Assembly: GCA_900316285.1 (NCBI GenBank)
Contig: ONCG01000004.1
Location: forward strand, 62,001 to 126,000
Reading direction: 5' to 3'
Source of the DNA: an uncultured Prevotellaceae bacterium
GTDB taxonomy: Bacteria > Bacteroidota > Bacteroidia > Bacteroidales > Bacteroidaceae
DNA: 64,000 bases
Below, piece after piece: positions 25,719 to 34,793 of this stretch (positions within the stretch are counted from its first letter, which is position 1; the number at the start of each line of letters is the position of its first letter). Made by a program: the position numbers and the translations under genes. The notes beneath the pieces were generated by a model. That model was not told the DNA's origin. It ran no database searches and worked only from the letters and a program-made list of their open reading frames with translations.

Positions 25719-27050
25719 TTAGGGCGTGATAATGCGATAGTTCCCACTCAAGTGCATGAAGGCGAAGAGTCGGAGCAAACCCTCGTAATAAGCATCGAAG
25801 TAGCCGTCTTCGGCTGGCTCATGGCGGGCGTTCCACAATGCCTGGACGAACTCTTTGCTGATGTCGTGAGAGCACATCATTGAGGCTGCTGCCAGTGTGG
25901 CTGCAAGTCCGACGCTGTGACGCAGTTTCCTGAATCCTCCAGCCTGCAGGATCTCATCACCTTCAGGCAATGTGCCGTCTACGCGATACTGGTCAACGTA
26001 TGTGTCGATGCCTTGGGAATAGAAGAACTTCTGGATGGTCTCGCCATACTTTTGCTGCCATTCGCGGTCGGCACAACTCCACTCGTAGTCAAGAGCAATG
26101 TTCATGGGCACGCGCCACGAGTCATAGCGGAAATTGTTGTTGCCAAAACGGCGGGGTGTGGCAGGTTGCTGTTGTTGTGGCCTTCCCGGGAAACGAGGCA
26201 TTTGCATCTCGCTGCCGTCATACTGGCAGTTGTCTGCATTCAGTCCTGTCTTTTCATTGATAGCCTTATGCAGGAACTCGCGACTTTTCTTGGCACATTC
26301 GTTCCAATAGTCGCTGCGCCCGTCGTCTGCCCACTTGGCCCAAACCTCATAGAAGGCGGGAATGTGGTAGCTGGGGTCGGTGAATCGTTGTCCGAATCCG
26401 TCGGGAGTGAAGGTGATGAGCTTTGTCTCGGGATCAATGAGATACATCGTTCCGCCTCTGGCTCCGCCCCATGGGCCGGCCGGCTGTTCAGCCTGATACT
26501 CGCGTGGCTGTATGCTGCTTAGGATGTGTTGAGCTTCGGCCTTGTAGTCGATGCCCGTTTGATTACCCCAGCGGTTGGAGGCAAAAAGCAGAGCGGTGAT
26601 GTAGTAGAGTTCGCCGTCAGATGCTGCACCTTGGGCATTACGTGTGCCGTCGGTCTTGCAGCTCCATGCGAAATAGCCTTCTCTGCTTCCGTCCTTATGC
26701 TGCATGTAGCGTTTGCTCCAACGCCATAGCCGGTCGAAGATGTCCTTCTTGTCAAACTGCACAGCAATCATCATGCCGTACGACATTCCCTCTGTGCGAA
26801 CATCGTGGTTCTTGATGTCGGAGATATAGCCCAAGGAGTCGCCAACCTCGAAGTATACCTTGTTGGGTCCGTAGAACACATCGTTAAAAACTTCGCTGAC
26901 TTTCGCGTCGACATCGGCAGGCTTATAGCCCATCTCAACGAGTAGGTTGCGGTATTGGCCAGTTTTGAAGGCTCCTTCTTTCCAAGGGCCTTGCGCTGAA
27001 CATGGCAGCGATAGGGTGAGCCAAAGTGCGGCAATGAGCAATGTCTTCAT
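25719..27050 (-). CDS. GH8 reducing-end xylose-releasing exo-oligoxylanase
   Basis: A 443-residue exported glycoside hydrolase: signal peptide MKTLLIAALWLTLSLPCSAQ, then an (alpha/alpha)6 barrel. TEGMSYGMMIAVQ (catalytic Glu near residue 87), ASDGELYYITALLFAS (conserved Asp) and YDSWRVPMNIALDY (general-base Asp) are the GH8 motifs and resemble exo-oligoxylanases of the Rex type, which remove xylose from reducing ends of xylo-oligosaccharides. A low-complexity loop PGRPQQQQPATPRR sits before the third motif. It lies between uxuA and uxuB, which fits use of glucuronoxylan; endoxylanase or chitosanase activity is less likely. Confidence 0.85.
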   Translation of the reverse strand: MKTLLIAALWLTLSLPCSAQGPWKEGAFKTGQYRNLLVEMGYKPADVDAKVSEVFNDVFYGPNKVYFEVGDSLGYISDIKNHDVRTEGMSYGMMIAVQFDKKDIFDRLWRWSKRYMQHKDGSREGYFAWSCKTDGTRNAQGAASDGELYYITALLFASNRWGNQTGIDYKAEAQHILSSIQPREYQAEQPAGPWGGARGGTMYLIDPETKLITFTPDGFGQRFTDPSYHIPAFYEVWAKWADDGRSDYWNECAKKSREFLHKAINEKTGLNADNCQYDGSEMQMPRFPGRPQQQQPATPRRFGNNNFRYDSWRVPMNIALDYEWSCADREWQQKYGETIQKFFYSQGIDTYVDQYRVDGTLPEGDEILQAGGFRKLRHSVGLAATLAAASMMCSHDISKEFVQALWNARHEPAEDGYFDAYYEGLLRLFAFMHLSGNYRIITP

Positions 27051-27089
27051 CTTTCCTTTTTTGTGTTGTGTAGTTTGAAGGTTGGGGAT

Positions 27090-28322
27090 TTAATCGAAGA
27101 ATCCTGGCTGCTGGTATTTGATACCGAGTTCACGGTCGACAGTAGCAAGGATGCCCTGTACCTGACCTAATGCGAACATGCGGCCGAGGAACGAATATCC
27201 TGCGTTATAGCCTTTTGACTCGTCACCAAGCATGGTCATGCCATGATCGACGCGCATGGGCAGGTCGGGATTCTCTTTCTCAAAGATGCGGCAGAGTTCA
27301 ATGATGTCGGCACGTCCACCCAGGTGGCTTGCCTCGGTGAAGTCGCCATTGGGGAAGATGTGGCACGAGCGCAGGTGTACGAAGTGAGTGCGTGGTGCAA
27401 ACTTCTTGGCCAGTTCTACGACGTTGTTGTAGGCACCAGCCGAGAGTGAGCCAGCACAGAAGGTAAGTCCGTTGTGCTTATTAGGTACGGCATCGAGGAA
27501 CCACTGGATGTCCTCCTCGGTGCGAACAATGCGCGGAAGTCCCAGAATCTCGATAGGTGGATCATCGGGATGTACGCACATATTCATATTGCATTCTTCG
27601 CATGTCGGCATGATGGCCTCGAGGAAGTATTTCATGTTTTCGCGCAGTTGCTTCTTGTCGATGCCTTTGTAGAGGTCGAGGAATTCGCGGAATTTCTGTA
27701 TGGGTGCTTCGTCGTTCTCGCTGAAGTTGCCGCTGACAAAGCCTTGCGTCTTGATCACGATATTCTCCACGAGCTGATGATCCTTCTCGGGTGTCATCGT
27801 CTTGGCCAGTTCGTCGCATTCAGCCAACACATTACGTCCCTCGCCAACGCCTTCCGGGAACTTGAATGCAGCCCATTCCTCGCGTGCACCCTCACGCTTT
27901 AGGATATAGATGTCGAAGTAGGCAAACTCGGCATAGTTGAAGTAGAGGTTGGATGCACCATTGGGGTTGGGGTGGAGCAGGTCGGTACGTGCCCAGTCGA
28001 GAACAGGCATGAAGTTGTAGCAGATGCAGTGGATGCCTTCTGCCGACAGATTGCGCAGCGACTCTTTGTAGACCTCAATCTGATAGTCACGATCGGGGCC
28101 GCCATACTTAATGGTCTCAACGACAGGCAGCGACTCTACAACACTCCATCGCATGCCATAGCTCTCGATGTATTCACGCAGGTCGCGTATCTTTTCGCGG
28201 GTCCATACCTGGCCGAGAGGAACGTCGTGTAATGCTGTGACGATGCCTTCGACACCAATTTGCTGAAGCATGGCAAGCGTAATCTTGTCGTTCTTGCCAA
28301 ACCATCTCCATGTTCTTTCCAT
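27090..28322 (-). CDS. uxuA: Mannonate dehydratase
   Basis: Dehydrates D-mannonate to 2-keto-3-deoxygluconate in glucuronate breakdown; a metal-dependent TIM-barrel enzyme in the cytoplasm. The 410-residue protein begins MERTWRWFGKNDKITLAMLQ and has CVHPDDPP near residue 240, RIVRTEEDIQWFLDAV, CAGSLS, HLRSCHIFPNG and MRVDHGMTMLGD, all typical of UxuA. It lies 39 bases upstream of the GH8 gene and 64 bases downstream of a phosphodiesterase gene on the same strand. Confidence 0.95.
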   Translation of the reverse strand: MERTWRWFGKNDKITLAMLQQIGVEGIVTALHDVPLGQVWTREKIRDLREYIESYGMRWSVVESLPVVETIKYGGPDRDYQIEVYKESLRNLSAEGIHCICYNFMPVLDWARTDLLHPNPNGASNLYFNYAEFAYFDIYILKREGAREEWAAFKFPEGVGEGRNVLAECDELAKTMTPEKDHQLVENIVIKTQGFVSGNFSENDEAPIQKFREFLDLYKGIDKKQLRENMKYFLEAIMPTCEECNMNMCVHPDDPPIEILGLPRIVRTEEDIQWFLDAVPNKHNGLTFCAGSLSAGAYNNVVELAKKFAPRTHFVHLRSCHIFPNGDFTEASHLGGRADIIELCRIFEKENPDLPMRVDHGMTMLGDESKGYNAGYSFLGRMFALGQVQGILATVDRELGIKYQQPGFFD

Positions 28323-28386
28323 ATTCTTTTTTGGTTTTTATTGTTATGATATGATTATCAGTTTTGCATGCGCACCACTTTCCTTA

Positions 28387-29598
28387 TTATGGAAGGGTGG
28401 CAGGGAAGAAGGGAACATCGCTGTTCACTAATTCTGGAATATCAGTACCGTCGTTGGGAGCCGGTTGTATGCCCAAGAGTCTGCATAGGAAGTTGTAGAC
28501 ACACACGTTGGGAAAGTCGGGTATTGAGGTGTGTGGGATGTTGGGACCGATGGCACGGAAGATAGCATGCATCTCTTGAAGCGTTGGGTCGTAGCCGTGT
28601 GTGCCTCCTGCATCGAAGGGCTTATCGTAGACGATGTAGCCGATGTCGGGCAATACCACAACATCACCAATGCGCGACGATGTGCCATAATGCAGATACT
28701 CCGGCACCTCGCCTTTTCTCCAAACGCGAGCATGAGGGATGTCGCGAAGGGCAAGATAGATGGAGTCGGCATAACCTGGATTTGCATAGACACATGCTGG
28801 AATCTCTCCTACAATGTCGCGCACCCATTCCTGCTTCAGCCGTTGGGCAATCGTGATGGCATGAGTGCCGTCTACCCAAGCCATTCCATGATCGGAGAGC
28901 ACCACGAGATTCACTTTCTTCTCGAGATGATGGCTGCATAAACGCTGGTAGAGGTGGCCGATAAGAGAGTCGACTTTGACGACAGCTTTTCGTGTCAGTT
29001 TGCTTTGCGGACCATATTTATGGCCGTTTGCATCGGGCTGTTCCAGATAGGCCATGATGAGGTGTGGGCGCTTGTCCTCAGGTTTTGCCAGTTGTTCGAT
29101 GATGCCATTGATGCGCTGCTTGGCACTTAGACGAGGCTTGTCATCATAATTAAAATAGGTGTCAGGGTGCTGACCGAGAATGGGTACATCGGAGCCAGGC
29201 CAATAGAAGACTGCAGTGCGCAGCCCCTGCCGCTTGGCTGTGAGCCAGATGGGCTCGCCACCATAGTACTTCGGGTTTGTCTTCTGCTCAGGGTCGCTGA
29301 GTGAAAACACTTCTCCACTCTCGGTATCGAGGAAAGAGTTGGCAATAATGCCGTGATGGTCGGGATAGAGACCCGTAGCCAATGTGTAGTGGTTGGGGAA
29401 TGTCTTCGAAGGGAATGATGGTATAAGTCCTGATGAGACGCCGTTTTCAGCCATGAAGTCAAACATGGGCGTATCGTACCAGAGAGGGTAGTCCCACCTG
29501 CAACCGTCGAGCGAAATCACGACGGTGGTGTTTCCCGACTTGCCATACACACATAGTGAAATGGCAAGAAAACCGTAGCATATTAGCTTTTTTATCAT
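28387..29598 (-). CDS. Exported type I phosphodiesterase / nucleotide pyrophosphatase-like protein
   Basis: A 403-residue alkaline-phosphatase-superfamily enzyme of the ENPP kind. Signal peptide MIKKLICYGFLAISLCVYG. The first metal site is VVISLDGCRWDY; the nucleophile Thr is in PSKTFPNHYTLATGLYPDHH; later metal sites are YLEQPDANGHKYG, LSDHGMAW and AGGTHGYDP. Family members split phosphodiester or pyrophosphate bonds of nucleotides or phospholipids; the substrate here is unknown. An upstream in-frame ATG at 29640 is excluded because a -7 box lies at 29619-29626. It is the first gene of the run leading to uxuA-GH8-uxuB. Confidence 0.85.
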   Translation of the reverse strand: MIKKLICYGFLAISLCVYGKSGNTTVVISLDGCRWDYPLWYDTPMFDFMAENGVSSGLIPSFPSKTFPNHYTLATGLYPDHHGIIANSFLDTESGEVFSLSDPEQKTNPKYYGGEPIWLTAKRQGLRTAVFYWPGSDVPILGQHPDTYFNYDDKPRLSAKQRINGIIEQLAKPEDKRPHLIMAYLEQPDANGHKYGPQSKLTRKAVVKVDSLIGHLYQRLCSHHLEKKVNLVVLSDHGMAWVDGTHAITIAQRLKQEWVRDIVGEIPACVYANPGYADSIYLALRDIPHARVWRKGEVPEYLHYGTSSRIGDVVVLPDIGYIVYDKPFDAGGTHGYDPTLQEMHAIFRAIGPNIPHTSIPDFPNVCVYNFLCRLLGIQPAPNDGTDIPELVNSDVPFFPATLP

Positions 29599-29618
29599 GT
29601 TTTTTCTTAAATATCGGT

Positions 29619-29626
29619 CAAAGTTA
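29619..29626 (-). promoter_or_regulatory. -7 box of the phosphodiesterase-uxu gene run
   Basis: TAACTTTG on the minus strand, 20 bases before the ATG at 29598. It rules out the longer reading of the gene. Confidence 0.65.
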
Positions 29627-29680
29627 CGAATATTTTGCAAAAAAAAGAAGTGAAAACGCTTTTATTTCAAATATTTTTAG

Positions 29681-29688
29681 TATTTTTG
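29681..29688 (+). promoter_or_regulatory. -7 box of the AraC-type regulator
   Basis: TATTTTTG on the plus strand, 39 bases before the ATG at 29728. It faces away from the phosphodiesterase promoter about 60 bases off. Confidence 0.6.
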
Positions 29689-29727
29689 CATTGTGAAAAG
29701 ATTTTGTTTCCTTAAACAATCTTTATT

Positions 29728-30210
29728 ATGGCTAAATACAACATTACAGAGAAGAAAGAAAAGAAGGCCGCATATCGTATGTTGGTGAGTGCACCTCTGA
29801 TGGATGAGTTGAAAGAGAAAATCCTGAATATCATTCTCATCGAGAAGAAGTTCAAGGACAAGAATTATTCGGCAAAAAGACTTGCTGAAGATTTAGGCAC
29901 AAACACACGTTATGTCTCTGCTGTAGTAAATGTAAAGTTTCACATGAACTATACCTCCTTCGTCAACAAATACAGAATCGAGGAGGCAATGGCGATGCTT
30001 ATCGACCAACGTTATCAGGATCTGAGCATGGAGGAGATTTCCGACATGGTTGGCTTCTCTAATCGTCAGTCTTTTTATGCGTCGTTCTATCGGATAACAG
30101 GAACCACCCCGCGCGATTTCAAGCAATCACACTACGCTCAGCATCCTGAACTTCTGGAGAAGTCGAAGAAGAGAAAGGCAAAAAAGGAAAAGGCTGCGAA
30201 AGATTCGTAA
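29728..30210 (+). CDS. AraC-family DNA-binding protein without a sensor domain
   Basis: A 160-residue cytoplasmic protein. Residues about 40-135 form the double helix-turn-helix domain: SAKRLAEDLGTNTRYVSAVV (first HTH) and SMEEISDMVGFSNRQSFYAS followed by the family end FYRITGTTPRDFK. There is no ligand-binding or receiver domain, and the C-terminus is a lysine-rich tail (KSKKRKAKKEKAAK). It is divergent from the phosphodiesterase-uxuA-GH8-uxuB run, which makes that run a plausible target; this is inference. DPP III follows 62 bases later on the same strand. Confidence 0.85.
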   Translation: MAKYNITEKKEKKAAYRMLVSAPLMDELKEKILNIILIEKKFKDKNYSAKRLAEDLGTNTRYVSAVVNVKFHMNYTSFVNKYRIEEAMAMLIDQRYQDLSMEEISDMVGFSNRQSFYASFYRITGTTPRDFKQSHYAQHPELLEKSKKRKAKKEKAAKDS

Positions 30211-30272
30211 TACATCTTCAGGAGTTATGAAAGGTAAGCGATTGCGAAACTAAAATTCATAACACAACAACC

Positions 30273-32225
30273 ATGCATGACGATTTCAACTATGCAGGTG
30301 AACGTTTCGCCGACGTCCAGATGTTACGCTATAGGCTCGACGGATTCGAAATGCTTACCTTAGGGCAGAAGCGCTACGTTTATTATTTAGCCAAGGCTGC
30401 TCTGTGTGGTCGCGACATTACGACCGATCAGTTCGGTAAATACAATCTCCGCATCAGAAAACTGCTTGAGTGCCTATATATTAATAAAAGAGGTGTAGGC
30501 AACGCTACAGATGACTCATTGGCATTCGATGTCTACCTGAAGCGTGTTTGGTTTTCCAATGGCATCTATCATCACTATGGCTGCGAGAAGTTCGCTCCGG
30601 GCTTCTCAGAAGACTATCTGCGCTCATTGATTGAGAGCACGGACAAGTCATTGTTGCCTTTACGTGAGGGCGAGAATGTAGAGATGATGTGCAACGAGCT
30701 GTTCCCCGTTATCTTCCATCCTGAGGTGTTGCCCAAGCGTGTGAACAAAGCCGATGGCGAGGACCTTGTGAAAACGTCGGCTTGCAACTTCTATGAAGGA
30801 GTCAGCCAGGAGGAAGTGGAAGCCTTCTATGCTGCCATGCAGGATGCTGCAGACGATGCACCTCCTTCCTACGGACTGAATTCGAAGTTGGTGAAGCAGC
30901 AGGGGAAATTGAAAGAACTCACTTGGAAGGAGGACGGCCTATATGGTGAAGCTATTCGGCAGATTGTCTTTTGGCTTGAGAAAGCGCAGTCGGTGGCCGA
31001 GAACGAACAGCAGAAGAAGGTCATCAGCTTGCTCATTCGCTATTACCGTACAGGTGACCTGCGCTTGTTCGATGAGTATTCCATTGAATGGCTGCATGAG
31101 TTGCAAGGCGGTGTCGACTTCATCAATGGATTCATTGAAGTATATGGCGACCCATTAGGCCTGAAAGGCTCGTGGGAGGGACTTGTGGAGTATCGCGACG
31201 AAGAAGGCACAAAGCGCACACAAGCCATTAGTCAGCGGGCGCAGTGGTTTGAGGATCATTCACCTGTTGATGACCGATTCAAGAAAAAGGAAGTGAAAGG
31301 TGTTACGGCCAACGTCATTTGTGCGGCTATGCTTGGTGGTGATGAGTATCCGTCGACAGCCATCGGTATTAATCTGCCGAATGCCGACTGGATTCGTGCT
31401 CAGCATGGATCGAAGAGCATCACCATTAAGAACATCACCGAAGCTTATTCGAAAGCATCGCGAGGAAGTGGCTTCATGGAAGAGTTTGTCATCGACGATG
31501 CCACCCGTTCGATGATTCTTACCTATGGCGACACATGTGATAACCTTCATACCGACCTGCACGAATGCCTGGGGCACGGCAGCGGACAACTGCTGCCAGG
31601 AGTGAGCCCAGATGCGCTGAAGGCCTATGGAAATACCATAGAAGAGGCTCGTGCCGACTTGTTCGGCCTCTATTATATTGCTGATGCAAAGCTTGTAGAA
31701 CTCGGACTGCTGCCCAACCGCAGGGCATACCAGTCGCAATACTACACCTACATGCTCAACGGACTCATGACACAGCTAGTGCGCATTGAGCCTGGCAATC
31801 AGATAGAGGAGGCCCACATGCGTAATCGTTCGCTCATTGCCCACTGGGTCTACGAGCACTCGAAGGGTGCAGTGTCGCTCATTCGCCGCAATGGGAAGAC
31901 ATACTTGCTCATTAACAACTATGAAACGCTGCGGAAACTCTTTGCCGAGTTGTTGGCTGAGGTGCAGCGCATCAAGAGTGAAGGCGACTATGAGGTTGCG
32001 CGCTCGCTGGTGGAACGCTATGCTGTGAATGTCGATGCTGATTTACATGCAGAAGTATTGGCCCGCTACAAGCAGTTGAACCTCGCCCCCTACAAGGGTT
32101 TCCTCAACCCTTGGCTGAAACCAGTTTTCGATGCAGAAGGCACCATCATCGATGTGGTGCCCGACTATTCTGAATCCTACGAGGAACAAATGCTCCGCTA
32201 CAGCCGTGAATACGGTTTTCTGTAA
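30273..32225 (+). CDS. Dipeptidyl-peptidase III (M49)
   Basis: Zinc exopeptidase that removes dipeptides from the N-termini of short peptides. The 650-residue protein has the M49 signature H-E-C-L-G-H starting at residue 430, in DLHECLGHGSGQLLPG; one residue separates the usual HExxH spacing, as is normal for M49. The downstream Glu ligand is in EEARADLFGLYYIAD. The Cys in the motif matches the Bacteroides-type enzyme. No signal peptide is seen, so it is probably cytoplasmic and completes peptide breakdown. Likely in an operon with the AraC-type regulator and the AlkD-like gene (40 bases downstream). Confidence 0.93.
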   Translation: MHDDFNYAGERFADVQMLRYRLDGFEMLTLGQKRYVYYLAKAALCGRDITTDQFGKYNLRIRKLLECLYINKRGVGNATDDSLAFDVYLKRVWFSNGIYHHYGCEKFAPGFSEDYLRSLIESTDKSLLPLREGENVEMMCNELFPVIFHPEVLPKRVNKADGEDLVKTSACNFYEGVSQEEVEAFYAAMQDAADDAPPSYGLNSKLVKQQGKLKELTWKEDGLYGEAIRQIVFWLEKAQSVAENEQQKKVISLLIRYYRTGDLRLFDEYSIEWLHELQGGVDFINGFIEVYGDPLGLKGSWEGLVEYRDEEGTKRTQAISQRAQWFEDHSPVDDRFKKKEVKGVTANVICAAMLGGDEYPSTAIGINLPNADWIRAQHGSKSITIKNITEAYSKASRGSGFMEEFVIDDATRSMILTYGDTCDNLHTDLHECLGHGSGQLLPGVSPDALKAYGNTIEEARADLFGLYYIADAKLVELGLLPNRRAYQSQYYTYMLNGLMTQLVRIEPGNQIEEAHMRNRSLIAHWVYEHSKGAVSLIRRNGKTYLLINNYETLRKLFAELLAEVQRIKSEGDYEVARSLVERYAVNVDADLHAEVLARYKQLNLAPYKGFLNPWLKPVFDAEGTIIDVVPDYSESYEEQMLRYSREYGFL

Positions 32226-32265
32226 TTGAAGACTACGTGTTCCAAACCATAAAAACAAAACTGAC

Positions 32266-32877
32266 ATGACAGAACAAACCCACGAGAAACTGAAGGCTAT
32301 CAAGCAGTCGTTCCGTCTGATGATGAACGGAGTGGCAGCACGGTCGATGCGCGATAAAGGACTCGACTACAAGATTAACTGGGGAGTCAGCCTGCCCGAT
32401 TTGCAGGCGATGGCTCGGGAGTATGAGCAAGACTACGAACTTGCCATCGAATTGTGGAAAGAAGAAATCCGCGAATGCAAGATTCTGGCCACGCTGCTCA
32501 TGCCGCCTGCCCAGATGCCTCGTGAGGTTGTTGATATCTGGATGGAGCAGACCCATTCGCAGGAGATGGTCGAAATAGCAGCATTTCATCTGTATCAGCA
32601 TCTCGACTATGCACCTGTCATCGCATACGAGTGGATGGCCTCTGACGACAATCTGCGACAGATGGCAGCCTATCTCATTCTTGCCCGCATCTTTAGTCGA
32701 ATGAAAGAGCCTAACGATCGTGGTATCAATGAGTTCCTTGATCAGGTGTCGGTAGCATTACAGTCGGATCATGCAGGCCTGAAGCATGCTGCTATGAACT
32801 GCGTGATGCGCTTTTCGGAGTTGGGTGATGAATATGCAAATATGGCCCGTAAAGCACTTTGTTTAGATTTTTTATAA
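32266..32877 (+). CDS. DNA alkylation repair (AlkD-like) HEAT-repeat protein
   Basis: A 203-residue all-helical protein of the DNA alkylation repair family, recognised by VSLPDLQAMAREYEQDYELA, LWKEEIRECKILATLLM and WMASDDNLRQMAAYLILARI. AlkD removes N3- and N7-alkylated bases without base flipping. Some Bacteroidales members lack the key Trp/Asp/Arg residues, and I cannot confirm these here, so glycosylase activity is uncertain. It ends 64 bases before fur, which has its own promoter. Confidence 0.75.
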   Translation: MTEQTHEKLKAIKQSFRLMMNGVAARSMRDKGLDYKINWGVSLPDLQAMAREYEQDYELAIELWKEEIRECKILATLLMPPAQMPREVVDIWMEQTHSQEMVEIAAFHLYQHLDYAPVIAYEWMASDDNLRQMAAYLILARIFSRMKEPNDRGINEFLDQVSVALQSDHAGLKHAAMNCVMRFSELGDEYANMARKALCLDFL

Positions 32878-32908
32878 AAAAGATGACGCTTATGTGCAAA
32901 AAAAGTAG

Positions 32909-32916
32909 TATTTTTG
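32909..32916 (+). promoter_or_regulatory. -7 box of the fur-purA unit
   Basis: TATTTTTG, 25 bases before the fur start codon at 32942. Confidence 0.6.
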
Positions 32917-32941
32917 TACGTTTTTTGAGCGTTACACTTGC

Positions 32942-33424
32942 ATGGAGGTCAATATTAAGGAGCAAATAAGGACTGTTTTCACCCGTTATCTTGAGGCAAA
33001 CAAATGCCGCAAGACCACGGAACGCTATACCATTCTGGATGCCATTTGCGACATGGAGGGCCGCTTCACGCTTGAAGAACTCAGCGAGAAGCTGACTGCC
33101 GACAACTTCATCGTCAGCCGTGCCACGCTCTATAACACCCTGCGACTGCTCTTGTCGATGCGCTTGGTTGTGAAGTTCGTCCTTCCTCACGGCACATGGT
33201 ACGAAGTGGGCTACAAGAATGAGAACCATTGCTACCAGGTGTGTACGGTGTGTGGCAATATCGATGAGTTGCGGACAACAGCCCTTGCAGCCATTGTAGA
33301 CAATGTGCGGCCCAAGCGCTTCCGCAAAGACGGCTTCATCATCTATATCTATGGCGTCTGCTCGTCGTGCCAGTCGAAGATGAAGCGAAAGGCGAGGCAG
33401 AAAGAACTGAAAAAAGGAACATGA
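32942..33424 (+). CDS. Fur-family transcriptional regulator
   Basis: A 160-residue winged-helix metalloregulator. The DNA-binding half has FTLEELSEKLTADNFIVSRA and TLYNTLRLLLSMRLV (residues about 40-80). The dimerisation half has CTVCGN and CSSCQ, the two CxxC pairs of the structural zinc site. Family members sense iron, peroxide or zinc; the subtype cannot be fixed from sequence. The C-terminal tail is strongly basic (KMKRKARQKELKK). The stop codon overlaps the purA start (ATGA at 33421-33424), so purA is translationally coupled. Confidence 0.88.
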   Translation: MEVNIKEQIRTVFTRYLEANKCRKTTERYTILDAICDMEGRFTLEELSEKLTADNFIVSRATLYNTLRLLLSMRLVVKFVLPHGTWYEVGYKNENHCYQVCTVCGNIDELRTTALAAIVDNVRPKRFRKDGFIIYIYGVCSSCQSKMKRKARQKELKKGT

Positions 33425-34719
33425 TTAAAAATCAAACATATCAGATGAATACAGGAAAAGTTGATGTCCTTCTGGGACTCCAATGGGGTGATGAAGGCAA
33501 AGGTAAGGTTGTTGACGTGCTGACTCCACAGTACGATGTGATAGCTCGTTTCCAAGGTGGTCCGAATGCTGGCCACACTCTGGAGTTTGAAGGCGAGAAG
33601 TATGTGTTGCGAAGCATCCCGTCAGGCATCTTCCAAGGTGGTAAGGTGAATGTGATTGGTAATGGCGTGGTGCTGGCTCCCGATCTCTTTATGGATGAGG
33701 CCCGCGACCTGGAGCGTAGCGGACATGAGCTGAAGACGCGACTCCACATCTCGAAGAAAGCACATCTCATCATGCCTACCCATCGTCTTCTCGATGCTGC
33801 CATCGAGGCATCAAAGGGCAAGAACCGCGTGGGCACCACGGGTAAGGGAATCGGTCCCACCTATACCGACAAGGTAAGCCGCAATGGCTTGCGCGTGGGT
33901 GACATCCTCGATAACTTCGAAGCTAAATATCAGGCTCACAAGGCTCGTCATGAGAAGACACTGCGTGCCTTGGGCTTTACCGACTATGACATCACCGACG
34001 TGGAGCGCAAGTGGATGGAAGGCATCGAATACATGAAGCAGTTCCCCATTGTTGATAGCGAACACGAGATCAACAACTTCCTGCGTGAAGGCAAGACGGT
34101 GCTTTGTGAGGGTGCTCAGGGAACCATGCTCGATGTTGACTTCGGTTCCTATCCTTTCGTCACCTCGTCGAATACCATCTGTGCGGGTGCTTGCACGGGT
34201 CTTGGCATTGGTCCCAACAAAATCGGCAATGTCTATGGCATCATGAAAGCCTACTGCACACGCGTTGGTGCAGGACCGTTCCCCACAGAACTCTTCGATG
34301 AGACTGGCAAGCGCATCCGCGACCTCGGCCATGAGTATGGAGCCGTCACAGGTCGTGAGCGTCGTTGTGGTTGGATCGACTTGGTGGCTCTCCGCTATGC
34401 CATCATGGTGAATGGTGTCACAGAGCTCATCATGATGAAGAGCGACGTGCTCGATGAATTTGAAACCATCAAGGCTTGTGTGGCCTATCGTCAGCATGGC
34501 GAGCGCATCGACTACTTCCCCTTCAGCGTGGAGGAAGGCATCGAGCCTGTCTATGTGGAGTTGCCTGGCTGGAAGACTGACATGACTCGCTTCACCGATG
34601 AGTCGCAGTTCCCGAAGGCATTCAGCGACTACATTCAGTTCCTGGAGCAGCAGCTCGAAACACCCATCAAGATTATCTCGATTGGTCCTGACCGCGATCA
34701 GACCATCGTCCGCAAGTAG
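33421..34719 (+). CDS. purA: Adenylosuccinate synthetase
   Basis: Joins IMP and aspartate with GTP to form adenylosuccinate in AMP synthesis. The 432-residue protein has DVLLGLQWGDEGKGKVVDVL with the catalytic Asp and the P-loop, GGPNAGHT with the catalytic His, GTTGKGIGPTYTDKVSRNG, and the C-terminal SIGPDRDQTI. A reading from 33367 is possible but would run inside fur. The ATG at 33421 gives an ATGA overlap and a normal length; an ATG at 33445 would remove 8 further residues and is also credible. Confidence 0.96.
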   Translation: MIKNQTYQMNTGKVDVLLGLQWGDEGKGKVVDVLTPQYDVIARFQGGPNAGHTLEFEGEKYVLRSIPSGIFQGGKVNVIGNGVVLAPDLFMDEARDLERSGHELKTRLHISKKAHLIMPTHRLLDAAIEASKGKNRVGTTGKGIGPTYTDKVSRNGLRVGDILDNFEAKYQAHKARHEKTLRALGFTDYDITDVERKWMEGIEYMKQFPIVDSEHEINNFLREGKTVLCEGAQGTMLDVDFGSYPFVTSSNTICAGACTGLGIGPNKIGNVYGIMKAYCTRVGAGPFPTELFDETGKRIRDLGHEYGAVTGRERRCGWIDLVALRYAIMVNGVTELIMMKSDVLDEFETIKACVAYRQHGERIDYFPFSVEEGIEPVYVELPGWKTDMTRFTDESQFPKAFSDYIQFLEQQLETPIKIISIGPDRDQTIVRK

Positions 34720-34727
34720 TCAATAGG

Positions 34728-34760
34728 ACTTCGGGCATGCTTGCCGGAGTACCTACATCA
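34728..34760. other. Imperfect hairpin between purA and hisS
   Basis: GGACTTCGGGCATG and TTGCCGGAGTACC can pair with bulges. There is no T-run. It may be a weak terminator or processing site. Confidence 0.3.
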
Positions 34761-34793
34761 GTTTATAATCACGAAGAATTCTGTAAATCGTAA

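Noticed and set aside
33367-33420. N-terminal extension of purA inside fur
   Set aside because: The ATG at 33421 overlaps the fur stop in the usual ATGA form and gives the normal protein.
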